Source of the DNA: Streptomyces sp. SM11
Lineage (GTDB): Bacteria; Actinomycetota; Actinomycetes; Streptomycetales; Streptomycetaceae
Direction of reading: 5' to 3'
Length of the DNA: 39,685 nt
Assembly: GCF_002910905.1 (NCBI RefSeq)
Contig: NZ_NEUE01000088.1
Span: 1-39,685 of the forward strand
In this document: piece by piece, positions 27,453-35,879 of the stretch
Position numbering within the stretch: position 1 is the first letter of the stretch
Layout: every line of letters starts with the position of its first letter
Notes under the pieces: model-generated
Seen by the model: only the letters and a program-made list of their open reading frames with translations
Told to the model about the DNA's origin: nothing
Databases searched by the model: none
Position numbers and translations under genes: made by a program

Positions 27453-28058
27453 ATGCTGAAAGTGGGCCTGACCGGCGGCATCGGCGCCGGCAAGAGCGAA
27501 GTGTCGCGGCTGCTCGTCGAGTACGGCGCCGTCCTGATCGACTCCGACCGGATCGCCCGCGAGGTCGTCGAGCCCGGTACGCCCGGACTCGCGGCCGTCG
27601 TCGAGGAGTTCGGGCCGGACGTCCTGACCGCCGAAGGCACCCTGGACCGTCCGGCGCTCGGCGCGCTCGTCTTCGCCGACGCCGAGCGGCGGGCCGCGCT
27701 CAACGCGATCATCCACCCCCTGGTCGGCGCCCGCGCGGCCGAACGGGAACGGGCGGCCCCCGAGGGCGCCGTCGTCGTCCACGACGTCCCCCTCCTGGCC
27801 GAGAACGGGCTCGCCGCCTTCTACGACCTGGTCGTGGTCGTCGACGCCTCCGCCGAGACCCAGCTCCGCCGGCTGGTGACGCTGCGAGGGATGACCGAGT
27901 CCGACGCCCGTGCCAGGATGGCCGCCCAGGCGACCCGCGAACAGCGCCGGGCCATCGCCGACCTGATCGTGGACAACGACGGACCGCTGGAGGCGCTGCG
28001 ACCGCAGGTCCGCACGGTCTGGGACGAGTTGGTCCGCAGGGTCGCCGCTGCCCGCTGA
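27453..28058 (+). CDS. coaE: Dephospho-CoA kinase
   Basis: A 201-residue enzyme for the last step of coenzyme A synthesis, phosphorylating dephospho-CoA at the ribose 3' hydroxyl. It has P-loop GGIGAGKS (8-15), the substrate segment [10 protein letters not shown], the IIHPLV motif and [23 protein letters not shown]. The length equals that of stand-alone bacterial CoaE, without the GrpB-like C-terminal fusion seen in mycobacteria. ATG 27453 is the natural start. TAGGCT at 27440-27445 would put transcription start at or next to the ATG, so a leaderless transcript from inside the short PAC2-coaE gap is possible. Confidence 0.96.
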   Translation: MLKVGLTGGIGAGKSEVSRLLVEYGAVLIDSDRIAREVVEPGTPGLAAVVEEFGPDVLTAEGTLDRPALGALVFADAERRAALNAIIHPLVGARAAERERAAPEGAVVVHDVPLLAENGLAAFYDLVVVVDASAETQLRRLVTLRGMTESDARARMAAQATREQRRAIADLIVDNDGPLEALRPQVRTVWDELVRRVAAAR

Positions 28059-28090
28059 GCCCGCTGGGTCCGCGAGTCCGCGCACGCGAA

Positions 28091-28120
28091 CGCCCCGGCC
28101 GGAATACCGGTGCCGGGGCG
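28091..28120 (+). terminator. Hairpin after coaE
   Basis: CGCCCCGGC (28091-28099) pairs perfectly with GCCGGGGCG (28112-28120), and CCGG/CCGG extends it inside. It lies 33 nt after the coaE stop and 37 nt before the next start. Confidence 0.75.
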
Positions 28121-28157
28121 GACGTTGGAACGCGCGAGGGAAGGGAAGGACGCGACC

Positions 28158-28526
28158 GTGCCCGAGAGGAATCCGGAGACCCACGTCATCGACTACCGTG
28201 CGGCCGAGCATCTGCTGGACGCCCGGGACCCCCGGGGTGCCGTCAAGCTCCTCGACTCGGTGATCGCCGCCCATCCGGAGAACACCGCCGCCCGGCTGCT
28301 CCGCGCCCGCGCCTTCTTCGCCGCCGCCCAACTGCGCCCCGCTGAGCTGGAGTTCGAGCTGGTGCTGGAGCGCGAGCCGGACAACGCGTTCGCCCATTTC
28401 GCCCTGGCCCGCACCTTCGAGCGGGCCGGCCGGCCGGAGCGGGCGAACCGGCACTTCCGCCTGGCGGCGGCGCTCGACCCGAAGCCGGAGTACCGCCGGG
28501 CCGCGAAGTTCGACGAGCGGGACTGA
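28158..28526 (+). CDS. Small TPR-repeat protein
   Basis: A 122-residue cytosolic protein made of about three tetratricopeptide helical pairs: DYRAAEHLLDARDPRGAVKL, NTAARLLRARAFFAAAQLRPA and NAFAHFALARTFERAGRPER show the W-L-G-Y-A-F-A-P spacing. It has no catalytic domain, so a scaffold role is likely. GTG 28158 with GGGAAGGA upstream is preferred to the longer frame from 28110, which would run through the coaE hairpin. It converges on the DUF6343 gene, 18 nt away. Confidence 0.85.
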   Translation: MPERNPETHVIDYRAAEHLLDARDPRGAVKLLDSVIAAHPENTAARLLRARAFFAAAQLRPAELEFELVLEREPDNAFAHFALARTFERAGRPERANRHFRLAAALDPKPEYRRAAKFDERD

Positions 28527-28544
28527 CGGACCGGGCCGGCGTGG

Positions 28545-28883
28545 TCAGACCTCAGGGTCAGGGCCCGCCCGCCCTCCGTTCTTCCGGCCGTCGTCCGCGC
28601 CGGGCCCCGGCCGTCGCGGACGGCCGCCGCCGTGGTCCGGCTCGTACGGCGGGACGTCTCGGCCCGGCTGGTAGTGCACGCCCTGGCGCATGCGGTACGT
28701 GATCACGCCGAGGTCCAGCACCGCGAGCAGCAGCACCACCGCGCAGGCCGCCGCCCAGCCCGGCCGTCCGGTCAGGGCGAACGCCACCAGGCCGAAGAGG
28801 GTCCAGAAGATCCCCCACAGGCTCAGCCAGAGCCGCATCCGCAGCGGACTGCGGGCGGTCGTGGGCTCACTGCCGGTACGCAT
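28545..28883 (-). CDS. DUF6343-like small membrane protein
   Basis: A 112-residue protein with two hydrophobic helices (LWLSLWGIFWTLFGLVAFAL and AACAVVLLLAVLDLGVITY). The conserved context MRTGSEPTTARSPLRMRL before them and MRQGVHYQPGRDVPPYEPD after them matches my memory of the Streptomyces family DUF6343. The tail is rich in Gly, Pro and Asp and is probably cytoplasmic and disordered. ATG 28883 follows GAGGTG by 6 nt. Its role is unknown. The gene may be co-transcribed with the lipoprotein gene 92 nt upstream. Confidence 0.8.
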   Translation of the reverse strand: MRTGSEPTTARSPLRMRLWLSLWGIFWTLFGLVAFALTGRPGWAAACAVVLLLAVLDLGVITYRMRQGVHYQPGRDVPPYEPDHGGGRPRRPGPGADDGRKNGGRAGPDPEV

Positions 28884-28975
28884 GGCGATCACCTCACTCA
28901 CCAGCATGGACCCGCCCGGCGGCGGACGGAACAGGGAGCGGGCCGGGCGGCGGGGAGCCGCTACGCGCTCTGACC

Positions 28976-29329
28976 TCAGTGCACGAAGCTGTAGCTGCGC
29001 CACGGCCCGCTGCCCGGCGCGGTCACGTCGCTGAACCGGGTCGGTACGTACGTCGTCCGACCGCCCGTGCAGTCGCGTGTGCGGTACAGGATGACGTCGA
29101 CCAGCGTCCCGTTCTCCACCTCGTGGGCTCCCGCCGGGGCGATCCGGTGGCAGCCGCGTACCGACGGGCTGTTCACCTGCAGCACCGCTTCGCGCTCCGT
29201 CGTGTACGTCACCGGGCCCACCGCGGTGCGGCCGAGCCCGGAGCAGCCCGAGACGGCGAGAGCGAGGAGCGTGACTCCGGCGGCGAGCCCGGGGCGGCGT
29301 CGGCGGTGAACGGTGGCGGTCACGGACAT
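28976..29329 (-). CDS. Small secreted lipoprotein of unknown function
   Basis: A 117-residue protein with a signal peptide (RRRRPGLAAGVTLLALAV) and lipobox SGC, so it should be membrane-anchored outside the cell. The mature part contains two further cysteines (VRGCHRIAP and YRTRDCTGG) that could form a disulfide, as in small actinobacterial surface proteins. I do not recognise a family. ATG 29329 is chosen because the signal peptide begins there; the upstream in-frame extension is not signal-like. The divergent slipin gene starts 234 nt away. Confidence 0.7.
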   Translation of the reverse strand: MSVTATVHRRRRPGLAAGVTLLALAVSGCSGLGRTAVGPVTYTTEREAVLQVNSPSVRGCHRIAPAGAHEVENGTLVDVILYRTRDCTGGRTTYVPTRFSDVTAPGSGPWRSYSFVH

Positions 29330-29474
29330 GGGCGGGGTCCTCGTCTGCTCGTCCGGTGCTCGTCCGGCGAATCGGTACGTCGGGAAGACGTGCTGGCGCT
29401 GGCCACCCTGCCCGCGCGGGGCCGTCCCGGCATCCGGTGCGCGGCCGACCGGGCGAGCCGCGGTTCGATGAAGG

Positions 29475-29502
29475 TTCACCGCGCCCAAATAGGGCATAGA
29501 AT
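29475..29502 (+). promoter_or_regulatory. Candidate slipin promoter
   Basis: TTCACC (29475-29480), 16-bp spacer, TAGAAT (29497-29502). The -10 is near consensus and lies in a locally A+T-rich stretch. The leader would be about 55 nt. Confidence 0.55.
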
Positions 29503-29562
29503 GGCAAACAGTGTTATCGGGTTGCGTATCTGTCCGCTCCCATTCCCTCTCAGGGGGCCGTG

Positions 29563-30483
29563 ATGGCTCAGGAGCTAGTGATCGCGTTGGTGGCGGTGCT
29601 GTGCGCCGCAGCCCTGTACGTGGCCTCGGCGGCGCGGGTGATCCGCCAGTACGAGCGGGGCGTCGTGCTGCGGCTCGGCAGGCTGCGGGAGGAGGTGCGG
29701 CGGCCGGGCTTCACGATGGTCGTGCCGGGGATCGACCGGCTGCGCAAGGTCAACCTGCAGATCGTCACCATGCCGGTGCCCGCGCAGGACGGCATCACCC
29801 GGGACAACGTCACCGTCCGCGTGGACGCCGTCATCTACTTCAAGGTGGTCGACCCGACGAGCGCCGTCATCGCGGTGGAGGACTACCGGTTCGCCGTCTC
29901 CCAGATGGCCCAGACCTCGCTCCGGTCGATCATCGGCAAGAGCGACCTGGACGACCTGCTGTCCAACCGCGAGAAGCTGAACCAGGGGCTGGAGGTCATG
30001 ATCGACAGCCCGGCCGTCAGCTGGGGTGTGCAGATCGACCGGGTGGAGATCAAGGACGTCTCGCTGCCGGAGACCATGAAGCGGTCCATGGCCCGACAGG
30101 CCGAGGCCGACCGGGAGCGCCGCGCCAGGGTGATCAACGCCGACGCGGAGCTCCAGGCCTCGAAGAAGCTGGCACAGGCGGCAGGCGAGATGTCCGCCCA
30201 GCCCGCGGCGCTCCAGCTGAGGCTGTTGCAGACCGTGGTCGCCGTGGCGGCGGAGAAGAACTCCACCCTGGTGCTGCCCTTCCCGGTGGAGCTGCTCCGC
30301 TTCCTGGAGCGCGCGCAGCAGCAGCAGCCGGCGGCGGAGGAGGAGGAGGAGGCGGAGCGTCACGAGCCTGCCGCACCCCCCGCCCCGGCCGTGCCTGTCG
30401 TCCCGTTCGTCCCGACAGGACCTGCCGCCGCACCCGCCCCGGCGGAACCGTCCTCCTCGAAGAAGCCGTTCGCCCATCACTGA
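29563..30483 (+). CDS. Slipin (SPFH/stomatin-like) membrane protein
   Basis: A 306-residue protein with an N-terminal membrane helix (VIALVAVLCAAALYVASAA) and a full SPFH/band-7 domain: RVIRQYERGVVLRLGRLREEVRRPG, VPAQDGITRDNVTVRVDAVIYFKV and the coiled SRSMARQAEADRERRARVINADAELQ-type helix (here beginning MARQAEADRERRARVINA). The C-terminal tail is Glu- then Pro/Ala-rich, probably disordered. Slipins oligomerise on membranes and organise microdomains. In other bacteria they often sit with NfeD proteases or RtcB RNA ligase operons; neither gene is present here. GTG 29560 directly before the ATG is an alternative start. Confidence 0.92.
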   Translation: MAQELVIALVAVLCAAALYVASAARVIRQYERGVVLRLGRLREEVRRPGFTMVVPGIDRLRKVNLQIVTMPVPAQDGITRDNVTVRVDAVIYFKVVDPTSAVIAVEDYRFAVSQMAQTSLRSIIGKSDLDDLLSNREKLNQGLEVMIDSPAVSWGVQIDRVEIKDVSLPETMKRSMARQAEADRERRARVINADAELQASKKLAQAAGEMSAQPAALQLRLLQTVVAVAAEKNSTLVLPFPVELLRFLERAQQQQPAAEEEEEAERHEPAAPPAPAVPVVPFVPTGPAAAPAPAEPSSSKKPFAHH

Positions 30484-30568
30484 GCGTGGCGGGTCCACTC
30501 GTGGAGCCGGACGCGTGTCCGCCCGGTCCCCGCGATGCTGAGCTGGGGTGATGCGGCAGGAGTCCGCA

Positions 30569-30591
30569 GTGTCAGACCTCCCGCCTAGACT
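30569..30591 (+). promoter_or_regulatory. DNA-damage (RecA-NDp/PafBC-type) promoter of the SNF2-SWIM operon
   Basis: GTGTCAGAC (30569-30577), 8 nt, TAGACT (30586-30591). The core TGTCRG, the N8 spacing after the 9-mer and TAnnnT all fit the RecA-NDp consensus; the flanking bases of the 9-mer deviate. Start would be near 30598. Confidence 0.6.
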
Positions 30592-30653
30592 CGCGGTGTC
30601 AGCACATTCCGTGCCGGCGGAGACCGTGGATCAGGTGGGAGGGGGTGGCGGAC

Positions 30654-33600
30654 ATGACGGCACGGACCCGTGAGGGCGAGGCGCGGGACAGCGAGGGCAC
30701 GACCCGGACCGCCGACATCGGCCGCCTGCTGCGCTGCGCGGCGGTCTTCCTGCCCGGCGCGGTGCCCAGGGACGGCCACATCGCTTTCTGGGACCCGCAC
30801 GCCGACGGCGATCCGGGGCACGACGACGGTGCGCAGGGTCGGGGCGGGACGTCCTTCGCGTACGCGGACGCCACCGGGCACCCCGATTCCGTCCCGCACA
30901 CCGGCGCCCGGCTCACGGTCGTCCGGTACACCGGCGCCCGGCTCACGGTCGTCCGGCCGGACCCGGCGGCGGGCCCGGGGCGCGTCCGCACCGCAGCGAC
31001 GCCCGCGGCACTGCTTTCCGTGGCCGACGCGCTGCCCGTGCTCGTCCGGGCCCGCCATCACGCGACCGCCCACCCCGCCACCCGCTGCTGGGGCGCGGCC
31101 GCGCTGCACGCCCTTCAGCTCGTCGCACGCGGCAGGCTCCTCCCCGGACTCACGGCGGACGGCCACGACGCCTGGCGGGCCGGCCCGCGGGACGCCGAGG
31201 ACGTCGCGCACCTGCGGGCGGTCGTCGCCGCCCTGCCGCCCGAGGGGCACGCGGTGCCCGTCCCCGCTTCCGAGCCGCCCCGGCTCCCCGACCCCGAGGC
31301 CCTGATCGGGTCGTTCCTGGACGCCGTCGCCGACACGCTGCCGCGCACGCCCGCCGCCGCGTTCGCGATGGGTGCGCCGTTCGCCGCCCGTGAGGCCCAG
31401 CATCTGCCCCATGCCGCCGCCTGGGCCGTCGAGGTGGCCTCGGGGCTGGACGCGGGCGTGCGGGTCTCGCTGCGCCTGGACCTCTCCGCGTACGAGCTGT
31501 TCGACACCGCTGACACCTACGCGGTCACGGCTGCCCGCGAGGAGGCGGAGGCCGCCGACGGATCCGCCCGGCCGGAGCACCCGGACGATCCGGCGGTCCG
31601 CCATGCCGCCGCGGCCGTCGTGCAGGTCCACAGCCTCGCCGACCCGACCCGCATGGTGGACGCGGCCGCCCTGTGGAACGGTGCGGCCGGCGAGCCGTTC
31701 GGGCCGCGCTCACGGGTCGACGCGGTGCTGGCCCTGCGCCGCGCCGCCCGTGTCTGGGCGCCCCTCGAACGACTTCTGGGGCAGCCCGTCCCCGACGTGC
31801 TCGCGATCACCGAGGACGAGCTGTACGAGCTGCTGAGCGACGCCCGATCCCGGCTGTCCGCCGCCGGGGTCGGCGTGCACTGGCCGCGTGAGCTGGCCCG
31901 TTCACTCTCCGCGGCCGCCGTCGTGCGGCCCGCGCCCGGATCGGCCACCGACGGCACGTCCTTCTTCGACGCCGAGCACCTCTTCGCCTTCAACTGGCAG
32001 CTGTCCCTGGGGGAGGAGCGGCTGACCGAGGCCGAGATGGACACCCTGGCCGAGGCCCACCGCCCGGTGGTGCGACTGCGCGACCAGTGGGTGGTCGTCG
32101 ATCCCGCCCTCGTACGCAAGGCGCGCAAGCGGGAGCTGGGGCTCCTGGATCCGGTGGACGCGCTGGCCGTCGCCCTCACCGGCAGCGCGGAGGTGGACGG
32201 CGAGCGGGTGGACGCCGTGCCCGCCGGGGCGCTGGCCGCCCTGCGTACGCGGATCCTCAGCCAGGACATGACGGTCGCGCCGCCGCCAGGCCTCGACGCG
32301 ACCCTGCGCGACTACCAACTGCGCGGCCTGGCCTGGCTGGACCGGATGACCTCGCTCGGGCTCGGCGGCTGCCTCGCCGACGACATGGGCCTCGGCAAGA
32401 CGATCACCCTCATCGCCCTCCATCTGCACCGGGCGCACCCCTCGCCCACCCTGGTGGTCTGCCCCGCCTCCCTCCTCGGCAACTGGCACCGCGAGATCAA
32501 CCGCTTCGCGCCCGGCGTCCCCGTGCGCCGCTTCCACGGCACCGACCGGACCCTCGGCGACCCGGACGGCGGCTTCGTCCTCACCACCTACGGGACCATG
32601 CGCTCCAGTGCTCCCCAGCTCGCCGAGCAGAGCTGGGGCCTGGTCGTCGCCGACGAGGCGCAGCACGTCAAGAATCCGCACTCCTCCACGGCCAGGGCCC
32701 TGCGCACCATCCCCGCCCCGGCCCGGGTCGCCCTCACCGGCACCCCCGTCGAGAACAACCTCTCCGAACTCTGGGCGCTGCTCGACTGGACCACACCAGG
32801 ACTGCTCGGCCCGCTCAAGGCGTTCCGGGCCCGGCACGCCCGGATCGTGGAGAACACCGGCACCGCCGCGGGCCCGGGCAACGAGGAAGCGGTGGAGCGG
32901 CTGTCCCGGCTGGTCCGGCCCTTCCTCCTGCGGCGCAAGAAATCCGACCCCGGCATCGCCCCCGAGCTGCCGCCCAAGACGGAGACCGACCACCCCGTCT
33001 CCCTCACCCGTGAGCAGGCCACGCTCTACGAGGCGGCCGTCCGCGAGACGATGGCGCAGATCGAGGCGGCGGAGGGCATCGCCCGCCGGGGACTGGTCAT
33101 GAAGCTGCTGACCTCGCTCAAGCAGATCTGCAACCACCCCGCCCAGTATCTGAAGGAGGAGCCCACCAGGCTCACGGGCCGCTCCGGCAAGCTCGCCCTC
33201 CTCGACGAACTGCTCGACACGATCCTGTCCGAGGACGGCTCCGTCCTGATCTTCACCCAGTACGTGGCGATGGCGAAGCTCCTTTCCGCACACCTCGCCT
33301 CCCGTGCGATCCCCTCCCAACTCCTGCACGGCGGTACGCCGGTGCCCGAGCGGGAACGGATGGTGGACCGTTTCCAGTCCGCCGAGGTCCCGGTCTTCCT
33401 GCTCTCCCTCAAGGCGGCCGGCACCGGGCTGAACCTGACCCGCGCCGCCCATGTCGTCCACTTCGACCGCTGGTGGAACCCGGCCGTGGAGGAGCAGGCC
33501 ACCGACCGGGCGTACCGGATCGGCCAGACCCAGCCCGTACAGGTCCACCGGATCATCGCCGAGGGCACGGTGGAGGACCGGATCGGTGAGCTGCTGGAGT

Positions 33601-33707
33601 CCAAGCGGGCCCTGGCGGACGCGGTGCTCGGCACCGGGGAGAGCGCCCTGACCGAGCTCAGCGACCGTGACCTCGCCGACCTCGTATCGCTGCGGAGGCC
33701 CGTATGA
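30654..33707 (+). CDS. SNF2-family DNA helicase/translocase
   Basis: A 1017-residue ATPase of the SNF2/HepA family. The N-terminal half is the SNF2_assoc-type region common in bacteria (about 1-520). The motor begins with DYQLRGLAWLDRMTSLGLGGCLADDMGLGKT (Walker A Lys582), then Walker B VVADEAQHVKNP (DEAQ 667-670) and LTGTPVENNLSELWALLDW. The second lobe contains VLIFTQYVAMAKLL, LSLKAAGTGLNLTRAAHVVH and DRAYRIGQTQPV. ATG 30654 is 10 nt after GGAGGG; GTG 30645 is too close to it. The stop overlaps the SWIM gene start (ATGA). Together with the damage-type promoter this suggests a repair or chromatin-remodelling role. The N-terminal region contains a 30-bp tandem duplication. Confidence 0.93.
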   Translation: MTARTREGEARDSEGTTRTADIGRLLRCAAVFLPGAVPRDGHIAFWDPHADGDPGHDDGAQGRGGTSFAYADATGHPDSVPHTGARLTVVRYTGARLTVVRPDPAAGPGRVRTAATPAALLSVADALPVLVRARHHATAHPATRCWGAAALHALQLVARGRLLPGLTADGHDAWRAGPRDAEDVAHLRAVVAALPPEGHAVPVPASEPPRLPDPEALIGSFLDAVADTLPRTPAAAFAMGAPFAAREAQHLPHAAAWAVEVASGLDAGVRVSLRLDLSAYELFDTADTYAVTAAREEAEAADGSARPEHPDDPAVRHAAAAVVQVHSLADPTRMVDAAALWNGAAGEPFGPRSRVDAVLALRRAARVWAPLERLLGQPVPDVLAITEDELYELLSDARSRLSAAGVGVHWPRELARSLSAAAVVRPAPGSATDGTSFFDAEHLFAFNWQLSLGEERLTEAEMDTLAEAHRPVVRLRDQWVVVDPALVRKARKRELGLLDPVDALAVALTGSAEVDGERVDAVPAGALAALRTRILSQDMTVAPPPGLDATLRDYQLRGLAWLDRMTSLGLGGCLADDMGLGKTITLIALHLHRAHPSPTLVVCPASLLGNWHREINRFAPGVPVRRFHGTDRTLGDPDGGFVLTTYGTMRSSAPQLAEQSWGLVVADEAQHVKNPHSSTARALRTIPAPARVALTGTPVENNLSELWALLDWTTPGLLGPLKAFRARHARIVENTGTAAGPGNEEAVERLSRLVRPFLLRRKKSDPGIAPELPPKTETDHPVSLTREQATLYEAAVRETMAQIEAAEGIARRGLVMKLLTSLKQICNHPAQYLKEEPTRLTGRSGKLALLDELLDTILSEDGSVLIFTQYVAMAKLLSAHLASRAIPSQLLHGGTPVPERERMVDRFQSAEVPVFLLSLKAAGTGLNLTRAAHVVHFDRWWNPAVEEQATDRAYRIGQTQPVQVHRIIAEGTVEDRIGELLESKRALADAVLGTGESALTELSDRDLADLVSLRRPV
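30898..30956 (+). repeat. 30-bp tandem duplication inside the SNF2 gene
   Basis: Two adjacent copies (30898-30927 and 30928-30957) agree at 29 of 30 positions. They encode TGARLTVVR twice in a row (HTGARLTVVRYTGARLTVVRP). The frame is kept. Confidence 0.9.
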
Positions 33708-35056
33708 GCCCGCGCCCGACCACCGGCCCGGCCGCCCGGAGACCGGCCCCCCGTGCCCGGCCCGGCCCGGACGATCTGCGGCGCACCTTCGAGGCGGTGC
33801 CCGCCCGCACCTCCGCCGAGGGCGAGCCCTTCGCGGCCAGTTGGTGGGGCCGGGCCTGGGTGGACGCGCTGGATTCGCTGTCGATGGACGAGGCCCGGCT
33901 CGCCCGCGGCCGCCACTACGCCGACGACGGCCAGGTCGCCGCGATCACCGTCACCCCGGGACGCGTCGTCGCCTATGTGCACGGCAGCCGGGCCCGCCCC
34001 TACCGCGCCGAACTGCGGCTGCGTACCTTCACCGACCCCGGCTGGGAGACCCTGCTCGACGCGGTCGCCGCCCACCCCGGCCACCTGTCCGCGCTGCTGG
34101 CCAAGGAGATGCCGCACTCCCTGGCCCACACCGCCGAGGAGGCCGGTGTCCGGCTGCTGCCCGCCGCCGACGACCTCGACCCCGGCTGCACCTGCCCCGA
34201 CCACGGGCGGCCCTGCAAACACGTTGCCGCTCTCTGCTTCCAGACGGCACTGCTGCTCGACAGCGACCCGTTCGTCCTGCTGCTGATGCGGGGCAGGGGC
34301 GAGCGCGAGCTGCTGGACGAGCTGGGCCGGCGCAACGCCGAACACTCCGCCCGCGAGCGCCCCGCCGCCCCCGCCGTCCCGTCGGTCGGGGCCCAGGAAG
34401 CCTTCGCCGGACGCTTCCTGCCCCCGCTCCCGGCACCCCTCCCCGTCCCGCCGCACCCCGGCCAGCCACCGTCGTACCCGGATCTGCCCGGCGCCCGCGA
34501 TCCGCTGGGCCTGGACCACCTCGCCACCGACGCCACCGCCCGCGCCCACGCCCTGCTGACCACGGGCCGCGATCCGCTGGCCGGGCTCACCGCGTGGCAG
34601 GATGCCGTCCGCCTCGCCGCCGCGCGGCCGACCGCCGGACTCACCGCCACCACCCGCGCGCTCTACCGCGAGCTGGCGTACGCCACCGGCCGCACCACCA
34701 CCGACCTCGCCCGCGCCGTCGCCGCCTGGCGCCAGGGCGATGCCGAGGGCCTCGCGGTCCTGGAGACGCCCTGGGACCCGCCGGCCGGCCCCTTCGACCG
34801 GGCCAGGCCCGCGCTCGCCGCCGCCGGTTTCCCGCGCTTCACTCCTTGGCGCAACCACCTCACCCACCCGGCTGGTTCGCTCCAGCTCCGCTTCGGCCGC
34901 GACCACCGCTGGTACGGCTACGAATCCGACCCCGGTGCCGACGACTGGTGGCCGCGCGCGGCCCCGGACCCCGACCCGGTGTCCGCGCTCGAAGCGCTGC
35001 TGGCCGGTGACTCCGTCCCGGACGTTTCCGGCGCCGACCCCCTGTACGTGCGGTAA
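33704..35056 (+). CDS. SWIM zinc-finger protein
   Basis: A 450-residue protein with a SWIM finger Cys162-x-Cys164-x6-Cys171-x-His173 (GCTCPDHGRPCKHVAALCFQ). The finger is preceded by the typical FAASWWGRAWVDALDSLSMDEARLARGRHYADDGQV opening, here split by residue 60. SWIM fingers bind DNA or protein, and this family regularly accompanies SNF2 helicases in bacteria. The C-terminal half is Pro-rich around 240-260 and then helical. Its ATG overlaps the SNF2 stop by 4 nt (ATGA), so the two are translated together and probably act as a complex. Nothing suggests truncation. Confidence 0.92.
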   Translation: MSPRPTTGPAARRPAPRARPGPDDLRRTFEAVPARTSAEGEPFAASWWGRAWVDALDSLSMDEARLARGRHYADDGQVAAITVTPGRVVAYVHGSRARPYRAELRLRTFTDPGWETLLDAVAAHPGHLSALLAKEMPHSLAHTAEEAGVRLLPAADDLDPGCTCPDHGRPCKHVAALCFQTALLLDSDPFVLLLMRGRGERELLDELGRRNAEHSARERPAAPAVPSVGAQEAFAGRFLPPLPAPLPVPPHPGQPPSYPDLPGARDPLGLDHLATDATARAHALLTTGRDPLAGLTAWQDAVRLAAARPTAGLTATTRALYRELAYATGRTTTDLARAVAAWRQGDAEGLAVLETPWDPPAGPFDRARPALAAAGFPRFTPWRNHLTHPAGSLQLRFGRDHRWYGYESDPGADDWWPRAAPDPDPVSALEALLAGDSVPDVSGADPLYVR

Positions 35057-35086
35057 AACCCTTGGCCACAGGAGAGCCGTCCCTGC

Positions 35087-35092
35087 TAGCTT
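35087..35092 (+). promoter_or_regulatory. Candidate -10 element for a leaderless mRNA
   Basis: TAGCTT (TANNNT) ends 7 nt before the GTG at 35100, so transcription would begin at the start codon. TTGGCC at 35062-35067 could be a -35 but the spacing (19 bp) is long. There is no convincing Shine-Dalgarno sequence before the GTG. Confidence 0.5.
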
Positions 35093-35099
35093 CCTCGAC

Positions 35100-35831
35100 G
35101 TGGCGAAACTCAATCAGATCATCGCAGTGGAGAAGGGCGTCAAGTCCAAGGCACACCAGGACCTGACGGCAGCGCATCACGGCCTCCAGAAGACCGGACT
35201 GCTGGCCGGGATCGCCCGGACCTACCAGCCCAAGGACGAGGAGGGCGAGCAGCTTCCGCCCGAGTCGACGCTGGTCCAGGTCAAGGCCGAGGACGTGCTG
35301 CGGGACACCGCGGCCACGCTGACCCGGCTCTTCGATGTGACCGCCACGAAGGACTGGGCGAACTGCTCGGCCAGGGCCGATGTGAAGGTCGACGGCCGGG
35401 TGCTGGTGAGCGAGGTGCCGGTGTCGTATCTGCTCTTCCTGGAGAAGCAGCTGACCGACCTCAACACCTTCGTCCGCAAGCTGCCCGTGCTGGATGCCGC
35501 CGAGGCGTGGGTGCAGGACCCGTCGACCGACTCCTGGAAGACCGAGCCGGTCCGTACGCTCCGTACGAAGAAGGTGCCGCGCAACCACGTCAAGGCGGAG
35601 GCCACCGACAAGCACCCGGCGCAGGTCGAGGTGTACTACGAGGACATCCCGATCGGCTACTGGACGACCGTGAAGTTCTCCGGGGCGCTGCCCGCGCGGC
35701 GCGTCAACGAACTGCTGGGCCGGATCGAGAAGCTCCAGCAGGCCGTGAAGTTCGCCCGCGAGGAGGCCAACGGCGTGGACGTCACCGACCAGCGGGTGGG
35801 TGATGCGGTATTCGGTTACCTCTTCGGGTGA
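35100..35831 (+). CDS. Conserved-looking 243-residue protein of unknown function upstream of two tRNA-like RNAs
   Basis: The protein begins VAKLNQIIAVEKGVKSKAHQ and ends RVGDAVFGYLFG. It is mixed alpha/beta, charged, with no signal peptide or membrane helix. Blocks that look conserved are ARTYQPKDEEGEQLPPEST, TKDWANCSARADVKVDG, RTKKVPRNHVKAEATDKHPA and VEVYYEDIPIGYWTTVKFSG. I believe this is the family recently catalogued as DUF7873, but could not check. The basic RTKKVPRNHVK stretch could contact nucleic acid; that is inference. GTG 35100 follows a -10-like TAGCTT at leaderless distance. Its stop is 48 nt before the first paired strand of the tRNA-like RNA locus on the same strand, and a single terminator follows, so protein and RNAs could share a transcript. 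Confidence 0.75.
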   Translation: MAKLNQIIAVEKGVKSKAHQDLTAAHHGLQKTGLLAGIARTYQPKDEEGEQLPPESTLVQVKAEDVLRDTAATLTRLFDVTATKDWANCSARADVKVDGRVLVSEVPVSYLLFLEKQLTDLNTFVRKLPVLDAAEAWVQDPSTDSWKTEPVRTLRTKKVPRNHVKAEATDKHPAQVEVYYEDIPIGYWTTVKFSGALPARRVNELLGRIEKLQQAVKFAREEANGVDVTDQRVGDAVFGYLFG

Positions 35832-35844
35832 CCGACCACGGATT

Positions 35845-35872
35845 CCCCGGCCACCGTCTCCGGCGGCCGGGG
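35845..35872 (+). terminator. Hairpin after the 243-residue protein gene; may instead belong to the RNA
   Basis: CCCCGGCC (35845-35852) and GGCCGGGG (35865-35872) form a perfect 8-bp stem without a U-run. Its right arm includes GCCGGGG, which can also pair (with one G-U) to the acceptor strand CTCCGGC at 35944-35950. Terminator, processing site or alternative-fold partner are all possible. Confidence 0.5.
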
Positions 35873-35879
35873 TGCGCGA

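Noticed and set aside
29563..30483. Slipin as part of an RtcB RNA-repair operon together with the tRNA-like RNAs
   Set aside because: No rtcB, rtcA, archease or Ro60 gene is present, and more than 5 kb of unrelated genes separate it from the RNAs.
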